From assembly GCA_003971905.1 (NCBI GenBank), contig RSEE01000129.1, positions 1-64,000 of the forward strand: 64,000 bases of DNA, written 5' to 3'. Below, piece by piece: positions 34,802 to 46,894 of the stretch; positions within the stretch are counted from its first letter, which is position 1, and each line of letters begins with the position of its first letter. The stretch is from Moniliella sp. 'wahieum'. Taxonomy: Eukaryota > Basidiomycota > Moniliellomycetes > Moniliellales > Moniliellaceae. Both the position numbers and the translations under genes were made by a program. Under the pieces are notes generated by a model. The model was not told the DNA's origin and made no database searches. It saw nothing but the letters and a program-made list of their open reading frames with translations.

Positions 34802-35607
34802 AGGCGGAGCGTCGGTGCGGAACCATGTCCGATGTCCGGTCTGAGATCTGATGGGAGGGAAGTCGAAGCACATCCGCTTTGGGTAGCTCGTTGATTTTGT
34901 CATTCAATCAACCACCTTCCATTGCCACTTGGCCGCCGGGCTCACCCCTGTATCGGTGTTGCACCCGTACCTGCACAGCACTGATGATTCATGAGCAGAA
35001 GGATCCGAATGGCTGCGCAGAGGATAGTGGTCATGAAATAGGAGACGCGGATAATATAATTCTACCCCGAAGGCTGCATAATGTCAAGCATCGTGCGGGA
35101 ATGGCTGTAAGATTGCCGATTATAGCTGTCGCCCTTGGGGATGAATATGTCACTAGCCGTTACCACATATTTAGACCATAATGCACAACGGTAAGGCGCA
35201 GAGATTCACCAAGTTGGAAAGTACCCCAAACTCACCAAAGCCAGAACAAACTAGAAAGCCAGAACAGCAGCGATCACACACGTTGAATCCCCCCCTAACC
35301 CCGAATCCACTATTGACACTGAGCACATTGAGCAGTGAGTCTCCTAGTGAGTACTGAGTCCGTGAGTGGGACTACTCAACTCGGTGCCATCATTTATCAT
35401 TGTACTAAATGCACTGCTGAGGGGGATGAAAGGAGGCGACGGCTGGCAGTACGATTCACACAGGCTACGCCAAACGGGGCACGCGGTATCGGCTGGGACG
35501 TGAGTTGCGGTAGAAGACGACAGTGTGAGAAAAGGGTAGACAGAGCCTACGGGACCATGCTCGTGTTTCGTTCATACCCTGGGCAAGGCAATGTCACCCA
35601 ACACCGA
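34802..35607. other. Intergenic between convergent genes
   Basis: No gene seen. It separates the 3' ends of the thioredoxin-like gene (+) and the lipase gene (-), so it should hold two polyadenylation regions; no clear signal could be fixed. Confidence 0.4.
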
Positions 35608-37534
35608 CTATGTAGGCCACACCAGGCCAAATGGCATATGGACCCATTGCGAGGGCTCATAGCGGACTCGCCAGACGGGAGGGCCGAACGCCAAAGAAGA
35701 AAGCGAGGAAGCAAATCCCAGCGATAACAATAAGTGAGGGATATGGGAGAGATGGCAGGGGGGGGGTGGGGATGATTGTCCAGACTGATCAGGAAGAGTG
35801 ACGATAGAAAGGCGAGAGGTGGAGCGCCACAGGGAGAGGAGAAAACGACTTCGCCAGAAATTAGGCCTGAACCCTTTGGTCCTCTGAGACAGGAGAAGGG
35901 GGTAAGAAGGTGATCTTGGATGCTGATGCCGTGTCAGGGGATGCGTCATCGGAGTTGGTGTCCGAGAGGTACGCAAGGGAGGGTAGGACTCCGGGACCGG
36001 GCGCGGGACCGGAAGAAGAGCAACGTTTTCCGGGTAAGCAGGCCGAGTCTGTTCAATGTCGTGCAAAATGTCTTGGAAACACCACTCGACCGCCTCGGCC
36101 GCCCAAAAGTGGTCGCAATGTTCCGCCTCGGGCTGGCGTTTCCAGCGCAAGAGACGAACATGAGGTTCGTGGTGCTTGATTCGATCGATCACCGGCTGTG
36201 TCAACACCAAAAAGTCCATCCCGCCCGAAAAGATGGAGAGAGGGGGGAAGTCGGCTGTCCACCACGGTTCCGTGGTCGCTGGCAAGGCACATCCACGCGC
36301 TGCAAAGCCCCCCTTGCCCGTCCACCAATGGATGCTAGCACTGCTCACGGGTTGCGGAGCAAAGCGGAACATCTTGGCCTTACGGCGGGAGAGCCAGTTG
36401 GCATCGGTCCATTCGAACAGAAACGCAAACATTTCGTACCCCAGCCGAGCATAGGGCAGCGCAGGGGTCCAGTCGTAGGAGATGCGCATGAGTGGGATGT
36501 AGTCCAGCCAGCCAAACAGTTTACCCCAAGTGACGGGACCAATTAGTTGCAGCAGCGAAATGGGGAAAGATTGAGTTAGGGGTCCCGCATAAAGTGCCGG
36601 TGCCAGCGCTGTAAAACTGGACAAGTGACGCCCCAAAGCCGGGCAAAAGCCTCGGCTAAGCGCGAGAAACATGATCATGTTACCCTGCGAGTGACCAATG
36701 TAGGCCAGTTGGTCGTACCCCGTGTCGGCGCGGATCCAGTCAACCAAAGCGGGCAAATCATACTGCGCCAGATGCTCCACGGTCCAGTCCCAGAACTTGG
36801 GATCGGAACGAGAGTACCGCTCATGGCCCATATCGAACACGGCGCGATTGTTACCCAAGAACACTTGGTAGCCGCCCTGCCGTGCGAGCCAAAAAGCAAT
36901 GCTCCGCTCCTCGCTCGTCACAAACGAGCCGGACGACTGGAAGAGGCCATGCATGATCAGGACGGGGTAGCCGCCTTGGTGCACCATCCGATAGAAGGTG
37001 AGCGATCCATGCTGAGACAAGCAGCAAAGTCGAGACAGAGAGAGATGAAAACGAACGTACCTTTTCCATCTGCATGCTTCTCATGTGCCCGGGTGGGATC
37101 CACGACGCGGTGAAGGCGTAGGTGGTATCCATCTTTGGTAGTTACCGTCTCGTCGATGATGTCAAATCCACAGGAACGCGCATAGTAGCCCACATCTTTG
37201 ACCAGCTTCTCGTTTGCCCACCGTGCAGGCTGTTCCCACGCGTGCGCCGCGCCTGCCTTATTGGCCGGATCCTGATCGGGTGGGGTAGCAGTGCGCGAGT
37301 TGGCGGACGAGGGGGGGGCGTGGGTGTGGCAGCGGAAAGCAGGCCGCGCACATCCCATGCCGGGGCAAAGCGCTCGATGGCGCGGGTGAGCAGGGCCCAG
37401 ACGACAACGAGGATGAGAAGAGAGAGAGAGGAGAGGAGCGTGGCGACGAGCTGGGCCCGGTGAAAGCGGAGCTTGTCCGGCCACGTCGTATAGGGCCGCT
37501 GCACCAGCGCGGGCTGGGATGGAGAGGCAGCCAT
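35608..37534 (-). CDS. Membrane-anchored acid lipase / steryl ester hydrolase-like protein
   Basis: Alpha/beta-hydrolase of the gastric lipase/Tgl1/Yeh family, which cleaves steryl esters or acylglycerols. An N-terminal membrane span (LVATLLSSLSLLILVVVWAL) lies near residue 30. Then comes the AB-hydrolase lid/N region (YYARSCGFDIIDETVTTKDG, YHLRLHRVVDP), VLIMHGLFQSSGSFV (oxyanion region), and DLPALVDWIRADTG. The nucleophile elbow is YIGHSQGN (Ser), the Asp lies in SGGMDFLVL, and the catalytic His is probably in EHCDHFW. Intron at 37012-37060 on this strand (GTACGT...TCTCAG, 49 nt). Downstream of it the frame is open for more than 450 codons, one of the longest unbroken stretches here; the upstream exon changes frame near 37230. 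The last 100 residues are low complexity and may be read-through past a lost stop. Confidence 0.88.
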
Positions 37535-39417
37535 CGAGGGGCAGTGAGGCGCGGGGGACACGAGGGGAAGCGGAGCGCAGGCACGAGAAAGACGCGTCCG
37601 GGCAGACAGGGCCAGGGGCAGGGAGGCGAGGCCAGTGGGGGTAGAACAAAGTAAAGCCCTCTGAAGATTCCCAGTCGAGTGGAGCATCCCCCGAGCGGGA
37701 CTAGTGACTAGTGACTAGCGACTAGCGACCTAGTAACCGGCAGCCGGGAGCGGAGGATGGGGTGAGGCGGTGACCGTTGACCGGTGAGGCAGGGTGCGGC
37801 GGCCGAGCCAGTGGGGCAGCGGCGCAGGCAGGGCGGCAGCCGGCGAAGTGGCTGCGACCCACACTCGCTGGGTGCGCGCCTTGAGCCTCGCACGGCGCCA
37901 GTGTCAGCGGGGCAGTGCAGCGATCGCCGCATTCACGACAAGCGCGAGAACGAGGCAGGGCGCCTGTCTGCGGGGCAGCCCATGCGGCGCGTGCTTTGCC
38001 ACTGCGCCCCGTGGGGGTCCATGCTCAAGCACTGGGCGGGGACTGGCGTGGGCCCAGCGTTGGTGCGCCCAGTGGCACCGCGTCCAGGGCCCAAGGCCAA
38101 GCCCAGAAGCAGCAGGCACAGGAGAGGCCGCTGCTGGCGCTGACAATCATCGATCAGCAGCGCTTTCAGTCTGCAGCATCGAGTATCCCCGGCCATCTAG
38201 AACGCTCGTCGATCCCCCGATACTACAGCAGCAGAGAGCCTGTGTGCATAAACGCTCGGCGCCAAATGTAAAACCCCCAGTAGCAGCACGCGCCTGCAAG
38301 CGCCCCTGTGCACACACCCAGACCAACAGCTGATCCACGCCAGTCTCACCATTGCATCATCGAAGTTGCGCCGTGCGCGTGACCGCGTGACCAGTAACTA
38401 ACTGGTAACCCGAACGGTAACGCGTAACGCGTAACGGGAGTCGATAACCGACGTCGGCCATGGCCGGCATGACCAGTGATCGTGATCTCTCCTGACTAAA
38501 AGAGCTAGGTAGCTGATCACGAGCTCGGAGAGGGTGAACGCAGTGCGCGAAGTATCGAGTGAAAGCAATGTCGGTCGGAGAGAGAAGACAGATAGGGGAA
38601 GCGAACACAGGAGCGCAACGGAATGTGAGTAGGCGTGTGAAAATTGAAAGGGCAACGTGCGTTAAACGTTAAACGTTAATCCAGGCATCGCAGACAGAAG
38701 GTCTTTCTAGGAAAGCTAAGTTATCATCTCCACAACACACCACTACAGCGCTCAAAGTCGTCAACTACAGCCAGACGCATTGAAGCAAAGCCCACAAAAC
38801 AAACAAGCAGGAATGCAGATGGACACATCAGGTTTGCGAGCTTCTAGGATCAACGTTCTACGTTCAACGAGGTAATGAGTAGTAGACCAAGGTGACGAAG
38901 GGGAAGTACAGCAAGCATCTCCTGCCTCCAAGGCAGACACCTGACGGTGCGTGGCAAGAGAGGGATGGTGAAGAATGAGAATAACGAATGAACGAAAGGG
39001 GGACAATAGATCGCAAAACGATCCTCCAAAGGCGAGCAATAGAGTAGCGCCGGTAGAGGCTGGACTGGGCGAGGTGGGGAGGGGTACAGCCTCGCCAGCC
39101 TCGTTGAAACAAAGTGGGAGTGAGGGAGAGCACTTGCCATGCGACGTAAGGTTGACTGGGAAGAACGATGACTCGTCGCAAAAAAAACGAGACGCACAAA
39201 AGGGAAAATGACCAAGGCAAGTGAATCGCTGAAAGGGGATCCATACAAACCGGGGACCCTGGGCTGTAAGGCAGGATAATGAACCAGGTCGAGACAAATG
39301 GAAACAAGGCGCCAAGACGAATCAGGAGCAAAGGAGGATCAAAAACACCCACTCCTCCGCACCGAGCAGAAGAACAGACGGTGAAAAGAACCAATCGCAA
39401 GAGAGGGATGCCGGGCA
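37535..39417. other. Long spacer with short iterated motifs
   Basis: No gene seen in 1.9 kb. Iterations are visible: ACTAGTGACTAGTGACTAGC followed by GACTAGCGAC (37700-37735), GTAACGCGTAACGCGTAACG (about 38417-38436), and GTTAAACGTTAAACGTTAAT (38661-38680). It separates the 5' end of the lipase gene from the 3' end of the bHLH gene. Confidence 0.5.
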
Positions 39418-40615
39418 CTAATATGAGAATGGACAAAATCGGATCAATGGGCCATACTCAAGCCGAAGGATAAGGGTACCAATAAATGACGCTAACTCGA
39501 CGAGCGCATCTGAAGTGGCATCGTAGGCATGGCCATCATCAGGCATCGTGAAGGACGAGAACATGTCGAAGTTGGTCGGCATGGGGTTGGGGGGGCTCGG
39601 AGCCAACGACGTTGGGCTCAAAGTGGTGAGGGCCACCGGGGAACCCGACAATGGCGAACCAGCGGGAAACTCGGAGTGACTGAACGGCGACGATGTTCCG
39701 GGCGAAACCGACATTGACATCTGTTGGAAAAACATTGAACCATTCATGTCTGCAGACACCTCATTCGAAGTGGAAAAGGAACCCGCAGCTACCGTTCCGT
39801 ATTGGCCCGGGATGGCTGTAGGTACCGTCTCGGGTTTGGTGACAATGGACTGCGAAGAGAATGGAATGGGGGCTGCGGCTGCCGAAGAAAAATCGTCGAC
39901 AGGAATTGTACCGTCATCGTACTCAGCTAGACCAAACTCGTCAGCCGCAGAGTCAATGCCATCCAAACCCGAAAGGCCACCTGTGCTCTTGCGCCCAACG
40001 ATGCGAGCCGTAGGCTTGTCCTTAGGAACATCCGCCAGCGCGACTGGGAGTACGAGTTCCGGAACAGTCTCAATATAGTTTGTAGACCATTAGCAAGGCG
40101 ATATTCGTTGAGCTGCTCCGTTAGCACACGGGTGCGGTCGTGCAACTCGACCACCAATTTGCGGTACATGGCCTCCTGCGCAAGCGAGTCGGCAACAAAT
40201 TGAAGAGAACGGTTCACAATGAGCAATTTGGAGGGACGGCGGACCTCTGAGATGGATGGGATCTTTGAGGCCAGGTCCTGATAGGGATGATGGGGAATGA
40301 TGTGGTTAGCACAGATCGATGAAAGGAAGCTCAAGGACATACCAAAAAGCGCTGGTTCAAACTGTCACGGCGAGCACGCTCAATTGCATTGTGGTTCGCC
40401 CGCTTCTCCGGATTGCCCTTGCGCTGCAACACAGCCGAAGTGGCGCTGCTCACACGGCGAGGAGGTTGCTTGGGGCGGCCAGATGCGGGGGGGGAAGGGC
40501 GACGGCCTGCAGCAATGGCCGCGACAGTGGCGGTGGACGGAGCCTGCCTCATCTTCTTCGATTGAGGTTGCTGCGGAGCCGCAAAGAAATGGGGGGGAGG
40601 GGGGAGGACAGCCAT
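39418..40615 (-). CDS. bHLH transcription factor
   Basis: A nuclear DNA-binding regulator. A Pro/Ala-rich N terminus precedes the basic region KRANHNAIERARRDSLNQRF, with the His, Glu and Arg positions typical of E-box binders. Helix 1 continues across the intron into DLASKIPSISEVRRPSK. Helix 2 is LLIVNRSLQFVADSLAQEA, followed by a short coiled-coil-like extension (LHDRTRVLTEQLNEYRLANG). The C-terminal half is Ser/Pro/Thr-rich with acidic patches (AEYDDGTIPVDDF), a possible activation region. Intron at 40278-40342 on this strand (GTATGT, GCTAAC, ATCAG) splits the HLH. A frame change lies near 40075. Similar RRPSK-containing bHLH proteins occur in many basidiomycetes and Mucoromycota; the target genes cannot be told from the sequence. 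Confidence 0.9.
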
Positions 40616-42644
40616 CGTGTTGAGACAGTCAAGAGGAGAAAAGGAGGAGTGGAAAGGGTGGAGAGAAGGGGTTGATGTAAGGTCGCTGGAGAGTCCAGGA
40701 GTACACCGAGCCAGTCAAGAGATCGTCGCGCCCGAAGGGGAGATCAATCCTGCAGTCTACAAGGTGACGAAGGTTGGGAAAGAAGGAGGGGGGAGGCGCC
40801 GAGCCGTACTTTAGCGAAAGTCGTCTGCGAGGCGGAGCTGAGAAGGGATAGCAAGCAAGGTTAATATCCAGCGTCGAGGCTCACGGTGCAAAGAGTCCCG
40901 CCATTGTCACCCTCGTGGCATCCATTCACCACAACCACTCATAGCGCTTCAGCAGCAGCAACAGAAGCGGGATGCGGGCGAACAGCAAGGCCAGCGCGGG
41001 CGCCAGAGGCACGACTGCCACCAAGCACCTTGGGGGGATAGGCTACTCACGAGCTGGTGGTGAGGAAGGGAAGGGCAGGAACGGCATGCCACCCAGAGAA
41101 CGGGAGGCACAGAGGGGGGGGCAGGACAGGCATGGGACCAGTGTGCGGCTGACTTGGGGCGCGGGAGCGGGGCCGAGGGACGACAGGGGATGGCAGGCTA
41201 CGGCAGCTCGCAGGGGGAGACTGCGCTGCCGGATGATCGATGAAACTGAAGCTTGAAGGGGGCAATGCACACAGGCGCCGAGCAGAAGCTCATGGCCGAA
41301 CTCCAAGGGCAGTGCGCTGGTGCCTGCTGGGGCAGCGCTCGCGCCTCCTCAGGCGTCAGGACGGAGACGCCGTGGGACGGCAGCGGCGCTCCGCCTGCCT
41401 GCCTGTGCCCGCGTGTACCTCGGCCCCATAGCCCTGGGGCCTGGAATGGGCCTGAGAAGTCACAGTGACTAGGGACTAGGGATTAGTGACTGAGTAGTAC
41501 GAGCCTCGATAGTGATGGGGACGGGTGGCCGCCACCGGTGACCGCCCGAGTAGGGAGTGTCGCTATAAATAATCACCAGCGAGAAGAAAGGCGTGGGGGC
41601 ACTGTGTTGGATATGATAGCAGACGCTGTGGCAGGCAAGCATACTCATGCACTCATGACACTGCCCCGCGGCAGGCGGTCCGGCCCCAAACTAAAGCCCT
41701 CACCGGCACCTGGCCTCACCAGCTCACTCACTATCAGTCTGACTAGTACTGCCCTGCCCTTGCGCGTTCTTAGCTCGGCTCAGCCTGAGCGCTCAACGGA
41801 AGAGGCACAGGGGGAAGTGACCCACTCGGCAATGCACTGCGGCGGTATCGGGGTTAGTTTGTGTTCGAGTGCGCGCTTAGGATTTCGCCATTGCGAGTGC
41901 ATATCCTGGTGCGTGCTCGGTGAGGTGCTGAGACCATCAGGTGCTTCGTCCGAGCGAAATGTTTGCTACATCAGCCATAGGACCTAGGGGCAGATGTGCT
42001 TAATGTGCTCAATCTGCTCGTCTAGCTGCCACTATGCGCTACGCCAGAAAGAGCCTTTACTGTCCAGAATAAGATGATTGCGGTCCTCTACTGCCGCCTT
42101 CCGACGGCACAGGATTGCGTGGTGAAAAGGTATCACGACAGATTGTGGTTTCATGATCGTACAGCTCCACGAGCTCTGTTATTCTCAGTTCGATTCTGGG
42201 CGCAGTCATTCTTTTCTGTTTTGCTCTTTTTTCATAGCACTTGGTCTCCCCGCCGTCCTTAGCTTGTCCTTCGCGGATGGCAGAGCAGCTATTGGTTGGA
42301 GGCAGTTTCGAGGTAGCAAGTATAGCTCAGCCTCAGCGCTCAACCGGAGGAACATGCATCATGCACCCCACTGCTCTCCCTTCATGTCATGTCATCATTG
42401 GCGACTGACTGCGGTTGTGAGGCTCGCTCCGATTTCCTATTCTGCATTCCGCACATCTCGCTCTCTTTTTCCGTTTCCCCATTTGCCCATGTTCCCTGCC
42501 CGACGCCGCAAGACGCCTCTTGTTTCTTCCCCGAACGATCGCACCATTCTCCCTCTTTTCTGACTGGACATTGGTCTCTCTCGCTTCGACCCGATTGTGT
42601 TAACTATTATCGTTCATCACTCTCATCCGGCGAGCCCGACCAAG
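40616..42644. other. Spacer, no gene seen
   Basis: Upstream region of the bHLH gene and left flank of the Gag relic. Contains AGTGACTAGGGACTAGGGAT at 41464-41483 and a GCCACCGGTGACCG motif near 41531, both resembling motifs in other spacers of the window. No LTR matching 27637-28520 is seen upstream of the Gag. Confidence 0.45.
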
Positions 42645-44243
42645 ATGTCCGCGACCCCCAACCAGCAGGATCGCAGTAGTAACCCTGCCAGTAACCCTCT
42701 CGTTCTGTGCGGGGCCCCGTGCGCGTTGGGCGCCTCGGATGATGGTGATGGTGGCGGAGGGAGGTATTGGCGGTGGCGGGGAAGCGAAACAAGGCGCCCC
42801 GGCTAGCGCAGCCCCGATGGCTCAAGACCCTTCTCTGGCGGCTGTGCCCCCTGCTACCGCAATGGCGCTGGACGAGCTGCAGGCAGAGAAAGGCCGCGAA
42901 GACTGGGCCTATGAGGCCGAGAAGATTCGCGACGATAGGGCCCACATTCAGTTCCGGCGGGAGGCCATAATGTTGGAGGAGAAAAGGGCCGAGGCCACAG
43001 CGGCCGTGGAGATGTTGCAGCTGTCGCAGATGACTCAACAGCCAGCGCGCGCCGCTCCTAATAGCGGTGGCTCTGTCAATGAGCAACGCCCCGCCTTTCC
43101 CAGGGCCGAGCCCGCCGCGTCCCAACCTGCACCTACATCTCGAGACCTGGAGATGTTTGAACCGGTCCATTTCCGCCCGTCTTCCAGTGCCCACCCCAGC
43201 AAGAGCGACCGGACTTCGGCTGAAGAGGTGGTTACTTCCTTCGAAATATACGCTCGCATCGCCCTTGGTCGCCAGCTGACGATGAAGAAAAGATCGACTG
43301 GTTCATGGGATTGATGCAGGGTGGAGCTCTTCAGTAGATCCGGCAGTATGGCTCGGAGCTTGAGCTACCTCTCAATCGACGCACCTCACCTGAACTCCAG
43401 TCGTGGCCGGCCTTTCGGGCTGCATTCTTGGCATATTGGGGTGAACGCATCCCGCAGCACGCCCTACAGCGCGGACAATGGGAAAGAGGCCCAGGTCGCG
43501 AAAGTCCAGGCTGTGGGAGTAACGATAGGTGCGCAAGTATCCATTGCGACGGAGCAACACTGGGTGGCCAGTCTCCAAAGGGATTTGTCGGTGCGACATC
43601 AAAGAGCGTGGAACCGAAACCGCACATATTCTACAGCGGTCCGCTTATCTGGAATATCGGGCGCTGAGCCAGGAGGGGTCAGCATCTGACTATGCCGTCC
43701 AATTGTACGACTACTGCGGTGCTGGAGCCCTAACGCAACTCACGAGCAGTTCTATTGGGGCTTCCTTCATGGGCTCCAACCGCGAGTGCGGGACGAACTT
43801 GCCGCTCGTGGTGAGGCCACACATGTCGACCGAGTGTCATTTGAACAGCTGGCCACGGCGGCCATCGACATCGACGAGTCCTTGAGCTTGCGCAGTATAC
43901 CCGAGCCAGTGGGCAGTACCGACGTCGATCCGCAGATCATCACAGCGAGGGCGGTGCGATATCGTCAGCGGAGGGCGCAGGGGTCCTGCTACTACTGCGG
44001 TTCCCGGGAACACAACATTTCTCACTGCCGCTTGCGAGCTCATTACCGCCTCTCCAGTCCGGATGACTGTCATCCAGCGGGGCTGGAGGTGGGACCCGCC
44101 CTTTTAGTTAGAGGTATGAACTTACGAACGTTTCGACGGCCAATCGGAGACGTGTACGGTATATCTGGCTTTTCAAACGCTGAAGTGACCGTGGCACATA
44201 TGGTAGGGAAGTATAGGATGTTTACAGAGGTTACAATAAGCTA
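42645..44243 (+). pseudogene. Ty3/gypsy-type Gag relic with zinc knuckle
   Basis: Begins MSATPNQQDRSSN. After a frame change it continues with a coiled-coil-like helical stretch (LDELQAEKGREDWAYEAEKI). The retrotransposon Gag core follows: EEVVTSFEIYARIALG, DWFMGLMQGGALQ, SWPAFRAAFLAYWGE, DYAVQLYDYC, and FEQLATAAIDIDESL. It then has a CCHC knuckle CYYCGSREHNISHC (43990, C-x2-C-x4-H-x4-C). Stops and at least six frame changes (about 42806, 43270, 43318, 43450, 43680, 43780) break it. After the knuckle, where protease and RT would start, only about 200 coding-like bases remain. I infer a truncated gypsy-like element; no pol is present. Confidence 0.8.
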
Positions 44244-44331
44244 AAGCACAAGCAAGGTCGCTAATATTTAGGTGCAGTCGGTGCACTGCGGACAAAGGGC
44301 TTAGCCACGACTAATAGGTGCAATGGCTACC

Positions 44332-44450
44332 GCTTTCAACTGAAAGAAAAGTGAGCTCCGCCAGGCCGTGCGTCGCTAGTAGGACTGTGCCTAATGGCCC
44401 AATAAGTCGAAGATTTGAGGGATGCATGGTGCTCCGCCTCGAAAAACTCA
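44332..44450 (+). repeat. Dispersed fragment, copy 1
   Basis: About 110 bp sharing GTGAGCTC(C/T), AGGCCGTGCGTCGC, ATGGCCCA and AAGTCGAAGA with 48172-48280, same orientation. It lies just 3' of the F-box gene. Origin unknown; it may be retroelement or a piece of gene-family 3' sequence. Confidence 0.6.
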
Positions 44451-44602
44451 TCAACCATATTGTTTGTGGGATCCAGGAGATGTGTAGCTCTTCCGCGACT
44501 AGCCTTCGTACATCTCCACGTACATCTCCCAGAGGTAGGGTCTGAGCCGTAAGTTGGCGCTGGCAACCAAGTCGTAGGTTCGGAGCCGGAAGCCGTCCCC
44601 TC

Positions 44603-46441
44603 TCATTGTAGCAAATAGACTGCCGACGAGGTGCACTTGGCATCCTCGATGGGCAATGCATCCGCCTTACGATCGCGTACAACGGTACGGGGGAAGAGGT
44701 ACCCTTGCTCAATCACAGAAGTTCGAAGGCTCGGGCGACTGGTCGTCAGAGAGTAGACACGTATCTGCTTTGCACCACCCGCAAACGAGTAATCCAGCGC
44801 AATGCAGAGACTTTCAAGGGTTAACACACTGGCGCGACCATCATCCACAGATAAACGGAGAAGTTGATTTACCGTCAAAGAAACAATGGACATAAACCGA
44901 GCGCATGTTCCGTCGTCCAGATTGAGCAACACAATTCGCCCCCCCGCATATGCAATCAACAAAACTCGGTACTTGCTATCCAGGCCCATACTAATCGGCG
45001 GATGCGTGTACTTCGCAGATTGAGGCAAATTGTGGGCTAGTGTTTCACGTAGGGAGGAGAGACTGAGGGCCTCCCTCACATAAGCCAGGGGGGTCCTTCC
45101 TCTCCTCTCCCGGATGGTGTCAAATACAACCCTCGGTGGCCGCGGCCAGTACGTGCTGCTGTCGTCACTGTCACTAGCCATGGCCCAGCCATTGCACGAC
45201 GCCTCCATGACAAGTGGCTCGTACCACTTTGAAGAAAAAATACCTCCAGCCTTTGTTGGTAGTGGAGGGGGCTCGTCCACCTCCCCCGTAGGAAATCAGT
45301 CCCAAGCAAAGGGACTTATTCCACTTTCCATCGCCAGATTCCGTTACGCGAAAAACAATGAATCGCGCTCCGATTCTCAGCGTCAAGTACCCGCAATGCA
45401 TCAGAGTCCCGAGAATATTCCTCACCGTTGCCACGTACACCCGTTCGGCATCATGGGTAAAGGTGGCCACCCTCCCTTCTAATGCCTCGTTGAGAAGGGG
45501 ATGAAGCACGATGCTGTTTCCACTTTTCAGGTCGTAACAGATCACCTCCTGGCTCGCTTCCGGGGACACCAAGAGCAGGTCCTCCCCAAGCTCAGCCTGG
45601 GTGTAGTGCAGGCAGGCCATCTCTTGCGGCAAAGGAACTGGGTCAGTGTCCATCCCTTTCTTGGAACCACAGGTCGGTACAACTGACCTGGTGCCTCCGG
45701 AGCAAAACTGAAGAGGTATTGCGAGGTAACACAAACATCTTCGCCCACTTGGAGATCCCGCGTCCACAGCACATCTAGCGAATCCAGATTGAGTGTTGTT
45801 ACCCGGCTTCCCTTGGAAATAAGCGCCAAAATACGATGCGACCGAAGAATCCGCATCCTGGTGTCAGCATTGCTAGGGTGGACGTCGTGGACGAGTTGCT
45901 GGAACCGCTGTACCGGCACCACAGCAATACGACCCTTTTTACCATGAGGTAGGCGACCAAGATAGTATTGTTGCAAATAATCGACCTGGACGAGTGCCTT
46001 CCAATTGCGCGCAAAATGCATATAACCTCCTGTTTCGTCCTCATATTGAACTGCCTCCAGTGAGGTATCGGGTGGAACAAAAGTTTGGTGTGCACGTGTG
46101 CTCCAAATCTCGTCCGAGTCGAGCAAACGATTGAGAAATGGCTGGCCTGGCTCAATGTTGCTAGATCTTTGACAGACACAAGGGGACTAGAGAGGATCTG
46201 CGCGACAATTTCAAGAGGCAGACGGACTGAGGAGAATCATAGGAGTAAGAGTGTGCTGTTTTTGCCCCTCGATTATCTTTTGCGGCTTTGGAACACTTCT
46301 TTGGCTCATCCACATGTCTTCCGAATGGAGCAAGCAGTGGAGGTCTTGGCTGGCCTTGCTTAGTGCAGGTAGATCTTTCAATTCATGGGGGCTGGAAAGA
46401 ATCTGTGCGACAATGCAAGACGGTAGACGGAGGAGGATCAT
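44603..46441 (-). CDS. F-box protein
   Basis: Probable substrate adaptor of SCF ubiquitin ligases. The N-terminal F-box reads (L)PLEIVAQILSSP, VKDLATLSQAS, RLLDSDEIWSTRA. A further copy of this box (LPSCIVAQILSSPHELKDL, SKASQDLHCLLHSEDMW) lies immediately upstream, in frame, about 0.2 kb away; the outermost ATG is at 46441. The rest (NWKALVQVDYLQQYYLGR, RILALISKGSRVTTLNLD, VCYDLKSGNSIVLHPL-like text, KYRVLLIAYAGGRIVLLNLD) resembles WD/beta-propeller-like repeats without strict WD dipeptides, as in many basidiomycete F-box proteins. It ends VYLLQ-stop near 44603. Frame changes near 46215, 46100, 45740 and 45230. Genuine decay cannot be excluded, since a Gag relic lies next to its 3' end. Confidence 0.7.
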
Positions 46442-46894
46442 TTGGTGAGGATATATATGAACGTGTATACCACAGTTTTGGTTTGTTATCGACGACCGTT
46501 ATTGTTGTTTTGCACAAGTCCTCTTCGTGGCTCGAGTTGGGTTTAAGACGAGGTAGGGTGGTGGAGGGGTTGTTTTGGCTTGGTTTTGTCGGTGCAGGAG
46601 AGGAGGCAATGGGAGGGAGAAGCGTGGAACGTCAGCTGCCCTCTTTTATATCCTCACTACTTACAGTTGTCCTCTCAGCCTCCTCTCCTCGGATTTGCCC
46701 CTTCCATTCTATAGACAGCAACAAAAAGAGTCACGAGGGGGGTTCTCAGATGCAAAAACAGCTCACACCTCAAGGGTGCATGAACTCTCTCCGCTTAGGT
46801 CAGAAGTCTGTGCACGTCTCATGTTATTGGGCGCTCCGGTCATCTCAATTCTCATCGAAGCACACACGCCACTCCCACAACACTTGTGAGTAAG

